Origin: Virgibacillus_F sp049310925
Lineage (GTDB): Bacteria > Bacillota > Bacilli > Bacillales > Amphibacillaceae
Assembly: GCF_049310925.1 (NCBI RefSeq)
Contig: NZ_JBMERP010000002.1
Coordinates: forward strand, 1 to 64,000
Reading direction: 5' to 3'
Length of the DNA: 64,000 nt
Both the position numbers and the translations under genes were made by a program. Below the pieces are notes generated by a model. That model saw only the letters and a list, made by a program, of their open reading frames with translations. It ran no database searches and had not been told where the DNA came from. This document shows, piece after piece, positions 50,344 to 59,222 of this stretch (positions are counted from its first letter, which is position 1; each line of letters starts with the position of its first letter).

Positions 50344-52998
50344 TTGCAGTGGTATCAATTAGACAAAGACACACTCGAACAAAAGCTGCACGTAACTACT
50401 GAACGTGGACTAACGGCTAAACAGGTAGAAAATAGGCGTAAACAGCATGGAACCAATGAACTAGAGGCAGGTAAACAAACTCCAAAATGGTTAATATTTA
50501 TTAAACAATTTCAGGACTTTATGGTGTTGGTATTGCTGGCAGCGACTTTAATTGCGGGACTGTTAGGTGAATACATTGATGCAATAGCAATTCTAGTTAT
50601 CGTATTTGTTAATGGTTTTATGGGATACTTTCAGGAACAGAAAGCTGAAAAATCATTGGCTAAGCTAAAAGAGCTGTCTGCACCATTTGCTTACGTTTTG
50701 CGTGAACAGAAATGGGAGCAGATACCGTCAAAGGATATTGTTGTTGGAGATGTAATTCAAATGAGAAGTGGGGATCGAATTCCTGCGGATATTAGAATTG
50801 TAGATTCGCAAAGCATGGAAACAGAAGAATCGACCTTAACTGGTGAATCGCTTCCCGTACCTAAATACGCTAAAGCTGTTAATAAAGAGGACTTGGGACC
50901 ACAGGATCAATCAAACATGGCATTTATGGGAACTTTAGTTACAAGAGGCTCAGGAATAGGTATTGTTGTTGGAACTGGTATGAAAACAGTGATGGGCCAA
51001 ATAGCTTCTCTTATGGTTAAGACGAAGAAGATTATTACGCCACTTGAAAATAAACTTGCTGAGCTTGGGAAAATACTGATTGTAATCGCTCTTGCTCTAA
51101 CTGCTTTAGTAGTCATAGTTGGTGTTTATCAAGGTCAACCCGCTTACAATATGTTCTTAGCTGGTGTATCACTAGCAGTAGCAGCAATACCGGAGGGTCT
51201 TCCAGCAATTGTGACAGTTGCGTTATCTCTAGGTGTTCAACGCATGATCAAAAAGAATGCAATTGTCCGAAAGCTATCAGCTGTTGAGACACTTGGATGT
51301 GCATCAGTAATCTGTTCAGATAAAACAGGTACTATGACCGAAAATCAAATGACAGTTAAAGAAATATATGTTAATGACAACAAATTACATGTAACAGGTG
51401 ATGGATATGATCTGATAGGGGACTTTTTTTCCAACAAGTCAAAAGTAAATGACTCGTTTCCCAACCTGCAGTCAATGCTTTTGTATGGAATGCTGTGCAA
51501 CCATTCATCCATTATAGTTAAAAAAGGCAAAAATTTTATTAATGGTGATCCGACAGATGGAGCGCTTCTTGTAGCTGCAAGGAAATTAGGGCTAACACAA
51601 GCCGATGGGGAATCGTTTCGTGTTGTAAAAGAAATACCTTTTGATTCGACTAGAAAGCGCATGAGTATGGTAGTGGAAGATGAAAACAAACGACAATTTT
51701 TAATTACTAAAGGTGCTCCAGATGTTTTACTGCCAAGATCAACCTTTGTATTGACTAATAATGAAAAACGTCTGATGAAAGAAGCAGATCAAGATAGAAT
51801 AAACAAAGTTATTAATGAAATGGGAGAAAAGGCTTTACGAACTATCGCTATTGCAATCAAGCCACTTTCATCAGGAAGCGAGCAGAGTGATGGCCTGTTA
51901 GAAAATGACTTAACATTTATTGGTTTGTATGGAATGATTGATCCTCCAAGGAAAGAAGTAAAAGCAGCAATAGAGGATTGTAAGAAGGCTGGAATTAAAA
52001 CGGTAATGATAACAGGTGATCATGAGAAAACTGCTAGAGCCATTGCAACCAATTTAAACTTACTACCAAAAGATGGTCTTGTGTTAGATGGAAATCAACT
52101 AAATCAAATGTCTACTGAGGAGTTAAGAGAGATTATAGATCGCGTGTATGTGTTTGCACGAGTAACCCCAGAGCATAAGCTAAAGATTGTGGATGCCTTC
52201 CAACACAAAGGTCATATTGTAGCCATGACTGGCGATGGCGTAAATGATGCACCAGCCATAAAGGCGAGTAATATAGGAATTAGTATGGGGCGCAGTGGAA
52301 CCGATGTAGCAAAAGAAGCATCTTCCTTAATTCTAATGGATGATAACTTCACGACAATTAAAGCTGCAATAAATGAAGGTAGAAACATTTATGAAAATAT
52401 CCGAAAGTTTATCCGATATTTATTAGCTTCAAATGTTGGTGAAATACTGGTTATGTTGTTTGCGATGTTATTGGGACTTCCATTGCCTTTGGTACCCGTA
52501 CAAATTTTATGGGTGAACTTGGTTACAGATGGTCTTCCTGCAATGGCTTTAGGGCTAGATCAGCCAGAAGCTGATGTAATGAGCCGAAAGCCAAGACATC
52601 CAAAAGAAGGTATTTTTGCCCGGGGGTTAGGCTTTAAGATAGTGAGCAGAGGTATTTTAATTGGTTTGGTTACCTTGGTTGCGTTTATGATGACCTATCA
52701 AAACAACCCGGATAACCTGGTTTATGGTCAAACAGTAGCATTTACTACGCTTGTAATGGCGCAGTTGATACATGTATTTGATTGTCGAAGTGAGCGTTCG
52801 GTATTTTCACGAAATCCTTTCGGTAACAAATACCTAGTACTTGCAGTGCTTTCATCACTTGCTATGTTGTTATGTGTTATTTATTTTGAACCATTACAAC
52901 CTATATTCCATACTGTTTTCTTAGATCTTAGGGATTGGATCTTTATACTAGCATTAAGTGCAATTCCAACCGTATTCTTTGGTTTTACCAAAAAATAA
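50344..52998 (+). CDS. Calcium-translocating P-type ATPase (YloB)
   Basis: An 884-residue P2A-type ATPase with about ten membrane helices. The actuator loop is TLTGESLP (about 164-171), the phosphorylation site is CSDKTGT (Asp 326), and the hinge is TGDGVNDAP near 630. In helix 4 the PEGLP motif (about 283-287) is the Ca2+-binding signature of SERCA-like pumps. It matches B. subtilis YloB, active in germination and Ca2+ transport. The TTG start is preceded by GGAGGGG at 6 nt spacing. It is divergent from rqcH and followed by a repeat and a terminator; yloC is missing next to it. Confidence 0.93.
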   Translation: MQWYQLDKDTLEQKLHVTTERGLTAKQVENRRKQHGTNELEAGKQTPKWLIFIKQFQDFMVLVLLAATLIAGLLGEYIDAIAILVIVFVNGFMGYFQEQKAEKSLAKLKELSAPFAYVLREQKWEQIPSKDIVVGDVIQMRSGDRIPADIRIVDSQSMETEESTLTGESLPVPKYAKAVNKEDLGPQDQSNMAFMGTLVTRGSGIGIVVGTGMKTVMGQIASLMVKTKKIITPLENKLAELGKILIVIALALTALVVIVGVYQGQPAYNMFLAGVSLAVAAIPEGLPAIVTVALSLGVQRMIKKNAIVRKLSAVETLGCASVICSDKTGTMTENQMTVKEIYVNDNKLHVTGDGYDLIGDFFSNKSKVNDSFPNLQSMLLYGMLCNHSSIIVKKGKNFINGDPTDGALLVAARKLGLTQADGESFRVVKEIPFDSTRKRMSMVVEDENKRQFLITKGAPDVLLPRSTFVLTNNEKRLMKEADQDRINKVINEMGEKALRTIAIAIKPLSSGSEQSDGLLENDLTFIGLYGMIDPPRKEVKAAIEDCKKAGIKTVMITGDHEKTARAIATNLNLLPKDGLVLDGNQLNQMSTEELREIIDRVYVFARVTPEHKLKIVDAFQHKGHIVAMTGDGVNDAPAIKASNIGISMGRSGTDVAKEASSLILMDDNFTTIKAAINEGRNIYENIRKFIRYLLASNVGEILVMLFAMLLGLPLPLVPVQILWVNLVTDGLPAMALGLDQPEADVMSRKPRHPKEGIFARGLGFKIVSRGILIGLVTLVAFMMTYQNNPDNLVYGQTVAFTTLVMAQLIHVFDCRSERSVFSRNPFGNKYLVLAVLSSLAMLLCVIYFEPLQPIFHTVFLDLRDWIFILALSAIPTVFFGFTKK

Positions 52999-53039
52999 GA
53001 AGCAGGAAAACAGGGATGATTAAAGTACACCTTGAGCTT

Positions 53040-53125
53040 AGAAAACTTGGCTTATCGCCAATTCTTATGGCGAATTCCTTAGTTGAACCTATACAGAAAG
53101 AAAGTTTTTATACTTTCTTGACTGC
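53040..53125 (+). repeat. Intergenic two-hairpin repeat, copy D
   Basis: Full-length copy. Hairpin 1 is GGCTTATCGCCA with TTATGGCGAA. Hairpin 2 is CAGAAAGAAAGT with ACTTTCTTGACTG. It lies between yloB and its terminator. The 331-bp yloB-remA gap holds this repeat, the terminator at 53142, a promoter at 53228 and a palindrome at 53280. Confidence 0.8.
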
Positions 53126-53141
53126 TTTAAAAAAGAATATT

Positions 53142-53186
53142 ACTCTTTTCCTTAATTATTTTAGGAAAGGAGTTTTTCTTTTTTTA
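53142..53186 (+). terminator. Intrinsic terminator after yloB
   Basis: 11-bp stem ACTCTTTTCCT / AGGAAAGGAGT (one G-U pair), 10-nt loop, then TTTTCTTTTTTT. Confidence 0.85.
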
Positions 53187-53227
53187 ATAAAGTATGTATA
53201 ATAGGTAGAGTTAGCAACGTTAAAAAT

Positions 53228-53257
53228 TTGAGTTTTTCAGTCTTTATTGATTATACT
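53228..53257 (+). promoter_or_regulatory. SigA-type promoter for the remA operon
   Basis: TTGAGT (53228-53233), 18 nt, TATACT (53252-53257), about 73 nt before remA. Confidence 0.55.
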
Positions 53258-53279
53258 ATACTTAATAATTGGTAATATT

Positions 53280-53296
53280 GTATTTCAATGAAATAC
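53280..53296. promoter_or_regulatory. Perfect 8-bp dyad in the remA leader
   Basis: GTATTTCA-a-TGAAATAC, located just after the expected transcription start and 33 nt before remA. Position fits an operator or mRNA hairpin. Confidence 0.45.
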
Positions 53297-53329
53297 AGGC
53301 TTGATTGTACATACAAGGGGGAACTAAGA

Positions 53330-53590
53330 TTGAGTTTGAGATTAATAAATATTGGTTTTGGTAATGTAGTATCTGCCAATCGTATTATTTCCATTGTGTC
53401 TCCAGAATCAGCTCCAATCAAACGGATTATCACTGTTGCAAGAGATACAAATAAATTAGTCGATGCAACCTATGGCAGACGTACACGCGCAGTAATCATT
53501 ACTGACAGTGACCATGTTGTATTGTCTGCTGTCCAACCAGAAACAGTTGGCCAACGAGTACTAAGTCATGATGAGGTTTCAGACGAATAA
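53330..53590 (+). CDS. remA: Extracellular matrix regulator RemA (YlzA)
   Basis: An 86-residue DNA-binding protein (DUF370) that in B. subtilis activates biofilm matrix and osmoprotection genes as a ring-shaped oligomer. LINIGFGNVVSANRIISIVS (about 5-24) and DATYGRRTRAVIITDSDHV are near identical to the B. subtilis protein. A TTG start at 53330 is favoured by GGGGGA 7 nt upstream; the frame extends to 53288 but that portion overlaps the leader palindrome and is not conserved. It begins the remA-gmk-rpoZ run. Confidence 0.94.
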   Translation: MSLRLINIGFGNVVSANRIISIVSPESAPIKRIITVARDTNKLVDATYGRRTRAVIITDSDHVVLSAVQPETVGQRVLSHDEVSDE

Positions 53591-53604
53591 TAGGAGGAAC
53601 TGCT

Positions 53605-54225
53605 TTGATTGATCAGAAAGGGATATTGTTTATACTTTCGGGTCCGTCCGGTGTAGGAAAAGGGACGGTTAGGAAAGAACTTTTTGACCAGGATACAGAG
53701 TTAAAATACTCTATATCTATGACAACGAGAAATATTCGACCAGGTGAGATAGATGGTATTGATTACTTTTACAAATCGAATGAAGAATTTGAAACCCTGA
53801 TTCAACAAAAACAATTGTTAGAATACGCGAAATATGTTAATAACTACTATGGAACACCTAGAGAATATGTAGAAAAAACATTAGCGAACGGACACGATGT
53901 ATTCTTGGAAATTGAAGTACAAGGAGCATTGCAGGTCAGGGAGAACTTTAAAGAAGGCGTATTTATTTTTTTGTTTCCACCAAGTTTGGATGAACTGAAA
54001 AACAGAATTGTAAACCGTGGAACCGAATCGCAGGAGCTTGTGATAAACCGATTGCGAGAGGCTAGAAAAGAAATTGAAATGATGGATGCATATGATTATG
54101 TAGTCGTCAACGATCGGGTTGATAATGCTGTTAGTAAGATTCAATCAATCATTCAAAGTGAGCATTGTAAGAGGGAACGTATTGAAAAACAATACAAACA
54201 ACTACTGGAGGATGAAATCTCATGA
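53605..54225 (+). CDS. gmk: Guanylate kinase
   Basis: A 206-residue enzyme phosphorylating GMP to GDP. The P-loop GPSGVGKGT is at about 13-21, followed by the GMP-binding SMTTRNIRPGEIDGIDYFY region (about 38-56) and the lid with NRLREARKEIE. The TTG start follows AGGAGGAACTGC. Guanylate kinase is also the target of (p)ppGpp in Firmicutes. The stop overlaps the rpoZ start by four bases. Confidence 0.97.
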   Translation: MIDQKGILFILSGPSGVGKGTVRKELFDQDTELKYSISMTTRNIRPGEIDGIDYFYKSNEEFETLIQQKQLLEYAKYVNNYYGTPREYVEKTLANGHDVFLEIEVQGALQVRENFKEGVFIFLFPPSLDELKNRIVNRGTESQELVINRLREARKEIEMMDAYDYVVVNDRVDNAVSKIQSIIQSEHCKRERIEKQYKQLLEDEIS

Positions 54226-54419
54226 TGTTAGAACCGTCAATAGATAAGCTGCAAGAAAAAATTAACTCGAAATACACATTGGTTACACTGTCTGCTCGAC
54301 GTGCTAGGCAAATGCTCGAATCTAATACTATGTTAATCGAAAATCCTAAATCATATAAACAGGTAGGAATTGCCTTAGAAGAGATTTTAGCTGACAAATT
54401 ATACGTTACCAAAAATTAA
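54222..54419 (+). CDS. rpoZ: DNA-directed RNA polymerase subunit omega
   Basis: A 65-residue omega subunit, which assists RNA polymerase assembly. The conserved core is SKYTLVTLSARRARQM (about 16-31, KYxLVxxxAxRAR pattern), and IALEEILADKL is near 50-60. Slightly short, but B. subtilis YloH is similar (67). It starts in the gmk stop codon (ATGATG, behind GGAGGATGAAATC) and is ended by a very strong terminator. Confidence 0.95.
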   Translation: MMLEPSIDKLQEKINSKYTLVTLSARRARQMLESNTMLIENPKSYKQVGIALEEILADKLYVTKN

Positions 54420-54427
54420 GTAAAATC

Positions 54428-54460
54428 AAACCCCTCGCTTTAAAGCGAGGGGTTTTGGTT
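54428..54460 (+). terminator. Intrinsic terminator after rpoZ
   Basis: A perfect 28-nt palindrome, AAACCCCTCGCTTT and its complement with practically no loop, then TTTTGG. It closes remA-gmk-rpoZ. Confidence 0.88.
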
Positions 54461-54551
54461 GTTTAAAGCTATTAATTTAAGGTTATAGATGGATTGTTCC
54501 AAAACCATTACTCAGATGCTTCGCTTTTTCTTTAGAAAATGCCATATTATA

Positions 54552-54560
54552 TGGTATAAC
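54552..54560 (+). promoter_or_regulatory. Candidate extended -10 promoter for coaBC
   Basis: TGG followed by TATAAC (54555-54560), 39 nt before coaBC. No clear -35. Confidence 0.35.
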
Positions 54561-54599
54561 TGAAGGAGAACAAATAGTAGTAAAGGGGACTAGGTAAAA

Positions 54600-55814
54600 A
54601 TGCAAAATAAAAATATTCTTTTAGGTGTATCTGGAGGAATTGCTGCCTACAAAGCTTGTTCTTTAACAAGTAAGCTTACACAGGCTGGAGCAAATGTCCG
54701 AGTAATGATGACTGAAAATGCCTCCGAGTTTGTTTCTCCACTAACATTTCAAGCTTTATCAAGAAATCCCGTTTATATAGACACCTTCGATGAAAAGAAT
54801 CCTCAAAAAATTGCGCATATTGATGTCGCTGATTGGGCTGATATTGCAATTATTGCTCCTGCTACTGCAAACAGTATAGGGAAGTTAGCTAACGGTATAG
54901 CAGACGACATGCTTTCAACAACATTACTTGCAACTGAAGCAGATGTTTATATTGCACCAGCTATGAATGTTCATATGTACGCGCATCCAGCAGTAATTAA
55001 GAATATGAAACAGCTAGAGCAATGGAACTATTATTTTATCGAGCCGGGTTCGGGCTTTTTAGCTTGTGGCTATGTTGGAAAAGGACGTTTAGAGGAGCCA
55101 GAAAGCATTATAGATACAGTCGTCAATCATCAGAATTCAAAAAAAATTCAAGGCCCGATGAATGGTAAAAAAGTGTTGGTGTCAGCTGGTCCAACACGAG
55201 AGCAGATTGATCCGGTTAGATTTTTCACAAATCGATCCTCAGGGAAAATGGGTTTTGCTATAGCAGAGGCTGCTGCAGAATTAGGTGCTGAAGTAACGCT
55301 AGTAACAGGTCCTGTAAACCTAGAAACCAAAAATACTTCTATTAAAAGAGTAGATGTAATTACATCTGAAGAAATGTATCAAGCAATGCACGATCATTTC
55401 GATGATAAAGATGTGGTGATTAAAGCAGCAGCGGTTGCCGATTATCGTCCTAAGCATACATTTATTGAAAAGTTAAAAAAACAGTCTGGAAACTGGAATG
55501 TCGAAATGGAGCGGACTCAGGACATTTTGCAATCGTTAGGTGAGATAAAGAATAAACAATTTCTCGTTGGTTTCGCCGCAGAAACTACTCAACCATTAGA
55601 ATATGGTCTAAAAAAACTACAAAAGAAGAATTTAGATGCGATTGTTATTAACAATGTTTCCAGTGAGGGAGCAGGATTTGAAGGTGACACAAATATCGCA
55701 ACATATGTTAATGAGTCCCTAAACCCTGAGGAAATTCCCTTGACTACTAAAAAGGAAATGGCATTAAAGCTTCTCGAATTGATTTTACGTGATTTAAGGG
55801 ATGATAAGTTGTGA
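54600..55814 (+). CDS. coaBC: Bifunctional phosphopantothenoylcysteine decarboxylase / phosphopantothenate--cysteine ligase
   Basis: A 404-residue two-domain CoA-synthesis enzyme. The N-terminal flavoprotein decarboxylase (CoaC, about 1-180) has GVSGGIAAYK, the PAMNVHMY substrate motif and a flexible-flap cysteine in LACGYVGKGRL. The C-terminal ligase (CoaB, about 187-400) has GPTREQIDPVRFFTNRSSGKMG. It acts after PanE in the same pathway, though the genes lie 50 kb apart. The stop overlaps the priA GTG start. Equivalent to B. subtilis yloI. Confidence 0.96.
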   Translation: MQNKNILLGVSGGIAAYKACSLTSKLTQAGANVRVMMTENASEFVSPLTFQALSRNPVYIDTFDEKNPQKIAHIDVADWADIAIIAPATANSIGKLANGIADDMLSTTLLATEADVYIAPAMNVHMYAHPAVIKNMKQLEQWNYYFIEPGSGFLACGYVGKGRLEEPESIIDTVVNHQNSKKIQGPMNGKKVLVSAGPTREQIDPVRFFTNRSSGKMGFAIAEAAAELGAEVTLVTGPVNLETKNTSIKRVDVITSEEMYQAMHDHFDDKDVVIKAAAVADYRPKHTFIEKLKKQSGNWNVEMERTQDILQSLGEIKNKQFLVGFAAETTQPLEYGLKKLQKKNLDAIVINNVSSEGAGFEGDTNIATYVNESLNPEEIPLTTKKEMALKLLELILRDLRDDKL

Positions 55815-58216
55815 GTATAGCAAAAGTTATCGTAGATGTGCCAGCAAAACAGATTAACCAGACTTTTGATTATACTATCCCCGCTAGACTTGAACATGTT
55901 ATAGTACCTGGGATGCGCGTCACAGTACCATTTGGCCCAAGAAAAATCATGGGTTTTGTCATTGAGCTCACATCCACCTCATCACATACAAAGTTAAAAG
56001 AAATTGTAGACGTACTTGATCTTACTCCTGTGCTCACGGAGGAATTAGTAAGGCTAGGACAATGGCTTGCTAAAGACACTGTGAGTTTATATATTACGGC
56101 ATTTCAGGTGATGCTACCACAAGCGCTTAAATCACATTACAAAAAAGAATTAGTGAGATTGGCCGAGGAACTTGATCCTATAATGGAATCATTATTTGCA
56201 GGTAGGGATTTCATTACATATGAAGAATTTTCAGAGTCAAAAGTTCGCTATCAGGAGCTAATTAAGGCTGTTAAAGATGGGGACATTGAGATAGAATACC
56301 TGGTTAAATCAAGAATTACCAGGAAGTTTGAAACGATGATTAAACCAGGAATGGCAGATTATTTATTAGAGGAAGCATACAATGATATGTCAAAAAAGGC
56401 AAAAAAACAACGTGAACTTCTCTCTTATTTCATTCAGCATAACGAGGCTATTCCAAAGAAAAAATTGATGGATAAAGTTAATACTAGTGCGTCTACAATA
56501 AAATCATTACTTGATAAGAAACTTTTGGTTTCAACTAAAATAGAAGTTTATAGAAATCCTTACGATGATGCTACCATAGTACAAACATCGCCTTTGTCAC
56601 TAACGACTGAGCAAACAGATGCTATAAAACCTATTAAACAATCGATAGAAAACAATACACATGATGTATTTTTGTTACATGGTGTAACGGGTAGTGGCAA
56701 AACTGAAGTTTATCTTCAAGCGATTAGTGACGTAATTAAAAAAGGGAAGGAAGCAGTTGTTTTGGTTCCAGAGATATCTCTTACACCTCAAATGGTCCAT
56801 CGATTTAAGGGGAGGTTTGGATCAGATGTTGCCGTAATGCATAGTGCTTTATCAAGTGGTGAGAAATATGATGAATGGCGCAAAATTTATCAGAAAGAAG
56901 TAAAGGTTGTGGTAGGAGCTAGATCCGCAGTCTTTGCTCCATTTGAAAATCTAGGTATTATTATTATTGATGAGGAGCATGAAACGAGTTATAAACAAGA
57001 GGATCAACCTCGTTATCATGCTAGAGACGTTGCGATTGAAAGAGGTAAGAATCACCAATGTCCAGTTATTTTAGGTAGTGCTACACCTACACTAGAAACA
57101 TTTGCACGAGCTCAAAAAGGGGTATACAAACTTGCTACTTTAAGTAAACGGACTAATGAAAAAGCAATGCCAGAAGTAGAAATCGTTGATATGCGTAATG
57201 AATTGCATGAAGGAAACCGAACGATGTTTTCCAGAAGATTAAAAGAGAAAATTGAATTGTGCATAGAAAAAAAGGAACAGATAGTTCTTTTGTTAAACAG
57301 ACGTGGGTATTCAACTTTTGTCATGTGCCGGGATTGTGGTCATGTAAAGGAGTGTCCACACTGTGATATAGCACTAACCTATCATAAAAACTCGAATAGG
57401 CTTAAATGCCACTATTGTTCTTACGAGGAGCCCATGCCAACAATATGTCCAGAGTGCTCAAGCGACCTAATTCGTTATTTTGGGACAGGCACACAGCGTG
57501 TTGAAGAAGCCCTCGCACAGCTGATTCCAGAAGCTAGGGTAATACGAATGGATGTAGACACAACACGCAGAAAAGGTGCCCATGAAAAGCTGTTGAACCA
57601 GTTTGGAAAAGGTGAAGCAGATATACTACTTGGAACACAGATGATCGCGAAAGGATTAGATTTCGAGAATGTTACATTGGTAGGTGTCTTAACTGCCGAT
57701 TCCATGTTACATTTACCAGATTTTCGTTCTTCAGAAAAAACCTTTCAGCTGCTAACACAAGTAAGTGGTCGAGCTGGTCGGCATGAATTACCAGGTGAAG
57801 TTATTGTACAAACGTACACACCTGATCACTATAGTATTGAACTGGCGAGCACCTATAATTTTCCCGATTTTTACCAAAAGGAAATGGCTATGAGAAAGGC
57901 TTTTCATTATCCGCCCTATGTATTTCTTACATTAGTAACCGTTTCTCATCCTAATCAAGTAAAAGTGGTGCAAACAACCCAAAAAATTGTACAGGCATTA
58001 TTGAAATCTGTTAAGGAAGAGACAGTTATATTAGGACCAACACCGTCACCAATGGCAAGAATCAAGGATAGGTATCGTTACCAGTGTATGGTAAAATACA
58101 AAAATGAACCAGGATTACGGGATATAATTCAAAACATATTAAATCAATTTGAGTCCGATATTCGTAAAGATGACTTGTTAATATCTGTTGATATGCAACC
58201 ATATCAAATGATGTAA
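55811..58216 (+). CDS. priA: Primosomal protein N' (replication restart helicase PriA)
   Basis: An 801-residue superfamily 2 helicase that reloads the replisome at stalled forks. The N-terminal 3'-DNA-binding domain opens with KVIVDVPAKQINQTFDY. Walker A is GVTGSGKTEVYL (about 295-306) and Walker B is DEEH (about 390-393). Eight cysteines in two zinc modules follow (CRDCGHVKECPHC and CHYC...CPEC, about 509-550), then the helicase C domain. The GTG start overlaps the coaBC stop (GTGA). In B. subtilis def follows; here fmt follows directly. Confidence 0.96.
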   Translation: MSIAKVIVDVPAKQINQTFDYTIPARLEHVIVPGMRVTVPFGPRKIMGFVIELTSTSSHTKLKEIVDVLDLTPVLTEELVRLGQWLAKDTVSLYITAFQVMLPQALKSHYKKELVRLAEELDPIMESLFAGRDFITYEEFSESKVRYQELIKAVKDGDIEIEYLVKSRITRKFETMIKPGMADYLLEEAYNDMSKKAKKQRELLSYFIQHNEAIPKKKLMDKVNTSASTIKSLLDKKLLVSTKIEVYRNPYDDATIVQTSPLSLTTEQTDAIKPIKQSIENNTHDVFLLHGVTGSGKTEVYLQAISDVIKKGKEAVVLVPEISLTPQMVHRFKGRFGSDVAVMHSALSSGEKYDEWRKIYQKEVKVVVGARSAVFAPFENLGIIIIDEEHETSYKQEDQPRYHARDVAIERGKNHQCPVILGSATPTLETFARAQKGVYKLATLSKRTNEKAMPEVEIVDMRNELHEGNRTMFSRRLKEKIELCIEKKEQIVLLLNRRGYSTFVMCRDCGHVKECPHCDIALTYHKNSNRLKCHYCSYEEPMPTICPECSSDLIRYFGTGTQRVEEALAQLIPEARVIRMDVDTTRRKGAHEKLLNQFGKGEADILLGTQMIAKGLDFENVTLVGVLTADSMLHLPDFRSSEKTFQLLTQVSGRAGRHELPGEVIVQTYTPDHYSIELASTYNFPDFYQKEMAMRKAFHYPPYVFLTLVTVSHPNQVKVVQTTQKIVQALLKSVKEETVILGPTPSPMARIKDRYRYQCMVKYKNEPGLRDIIQNILNQFESDIRKDDLLISVDMQPYQMM

Positions 58217-58268
58217 AGAAAATTAAAACCAGATGTAAGTAATGAAAGAACAGAAAGTAGGTTTTATG

Positions 58269-59222
58269 ATGAAAAAAATCGTATTCATGGGTACACCAGA
58301 TTTTTCAGTTCCAATCTTACGCAAGCTTGTTGAGGAAGCATATGAGATTATATTGGTCGTCACGCAACCAGATCGACCTAGAGGGAGAAAAAAAGTAATG
58401 ACTCCTCCACCTGTAAAGACGGAAGCTGAAACACATAATATTCCAGTGTTTCAGCCGGAAAAACTAGCTAAAGATTATCAAAAAATTGTTGATCTTCAGC
58501 CCGATCTAATTATAACCGCTGCCTATGGACAGTTGTTACCAGCGTCATTGCTGGAAGTTCCAACATATGGATGTATTAATGTTCATGCTTCCTTATTACC
58601 TGAATTAAGGGGTGGAGCACCTATTCACCATGCAATTTTGCAGGGGAAAGAAGAAACAGGAATAACAATTATGTATATGGTAGAAAAGCTTGATGCAGGT
58701 GATATTTTAACACAGGAGAAAATTGCTATAGAGAGTAAGGACAATGTTGGTACAATGCATGATAAGTTGGCAGCTACCGGGTCAGCATTACTGATTAATA
58801 CTCTACCTAAACTGTTCAGAGATGAAATAACACCAGTAGAGCAGGATCATGAGAAGTCCACATTTGCAAGCAATATTAAGCGTGAGCAAGAGGAAATTAA
58901 CTGGCAAAAAGCAAATAGTGAAATCTATAATCAAATTCGGGGACTGAACCCTTGGCCTGTAGCATTTACGACCTATAATGGAAAACCTCTAAAAATATGG
59001 GTTGCTGAACTAGACCAGAATGAATATAACGGATACCCAGGTGAAATAGTAGATACTAGTAACAATGAATTTTTATTAGTAGTTTGTGGTAATAAAAAAG
59101 GATTAAGAATAACAGAAATTCAACCATCTGGAAAAAAGAGAATGGCGGTAAAAGATTATTTACTTGGCTCACCAGATCGTTTGAAAATTGGAACAGTATT
59201 GGGTGATAGTATTGAAAAATAA
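58269..59222 (+). CDS. fmt: Methionyl-tRNA formyltransferase
   Basis: A 317-residue enzyme that formylates initiator Met-tRNA using 10-formyl-THF. The N-terminal formyltransferase domain has FMGTPDFSVP (about 6-15), and the catalytic HASLLPELRGGAPIHHAI segment is near 109-126. The C-terminal beta-barrel tRNA-binding domain covers about 206-317. The ATG at 58269 is chosen over those at 58266 and 58242 because AGTAGG is 7 nt away and the length equals B. subtilis Fmt. No def (peptide deformylase) adjoins it. The end overlaps rsmB by 11 nt. Confidence 0.96.
   Translation: MKKIVFMGTPDFSVPILRKLVEEAYEIILVVTQPDRPRGRKKVMTPPPVKTEAETHNIPVFQPEKLAKDYQKIVDLQPDLIITAAYGQLLPASLLEVPTYGCINVHASLLPELRGGAPIHHAILQGKEETGITIMYMVEKLDAGDILTQEKIAIESKDNVGTMHDKLAATGSALLINTLPKLFRDEITPVEQDHEKSTFASNIKREQEEINWQKANSEIYNQIRGLNPWPVAFTTYNGKPLKIWVAELDQNEYNGYPGEIVDTSNNEFLLVVCGNKKGLRITEIQPSGKKRMAVKDYLLGSPDRLKIGTVLGDSIEK

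Noticed and set aside
52935..53201. 88-codon frame after yloB
   Set aside because: It spans the end of yloB, a repeat copy and the terminator; its translation is of repeat sequence.
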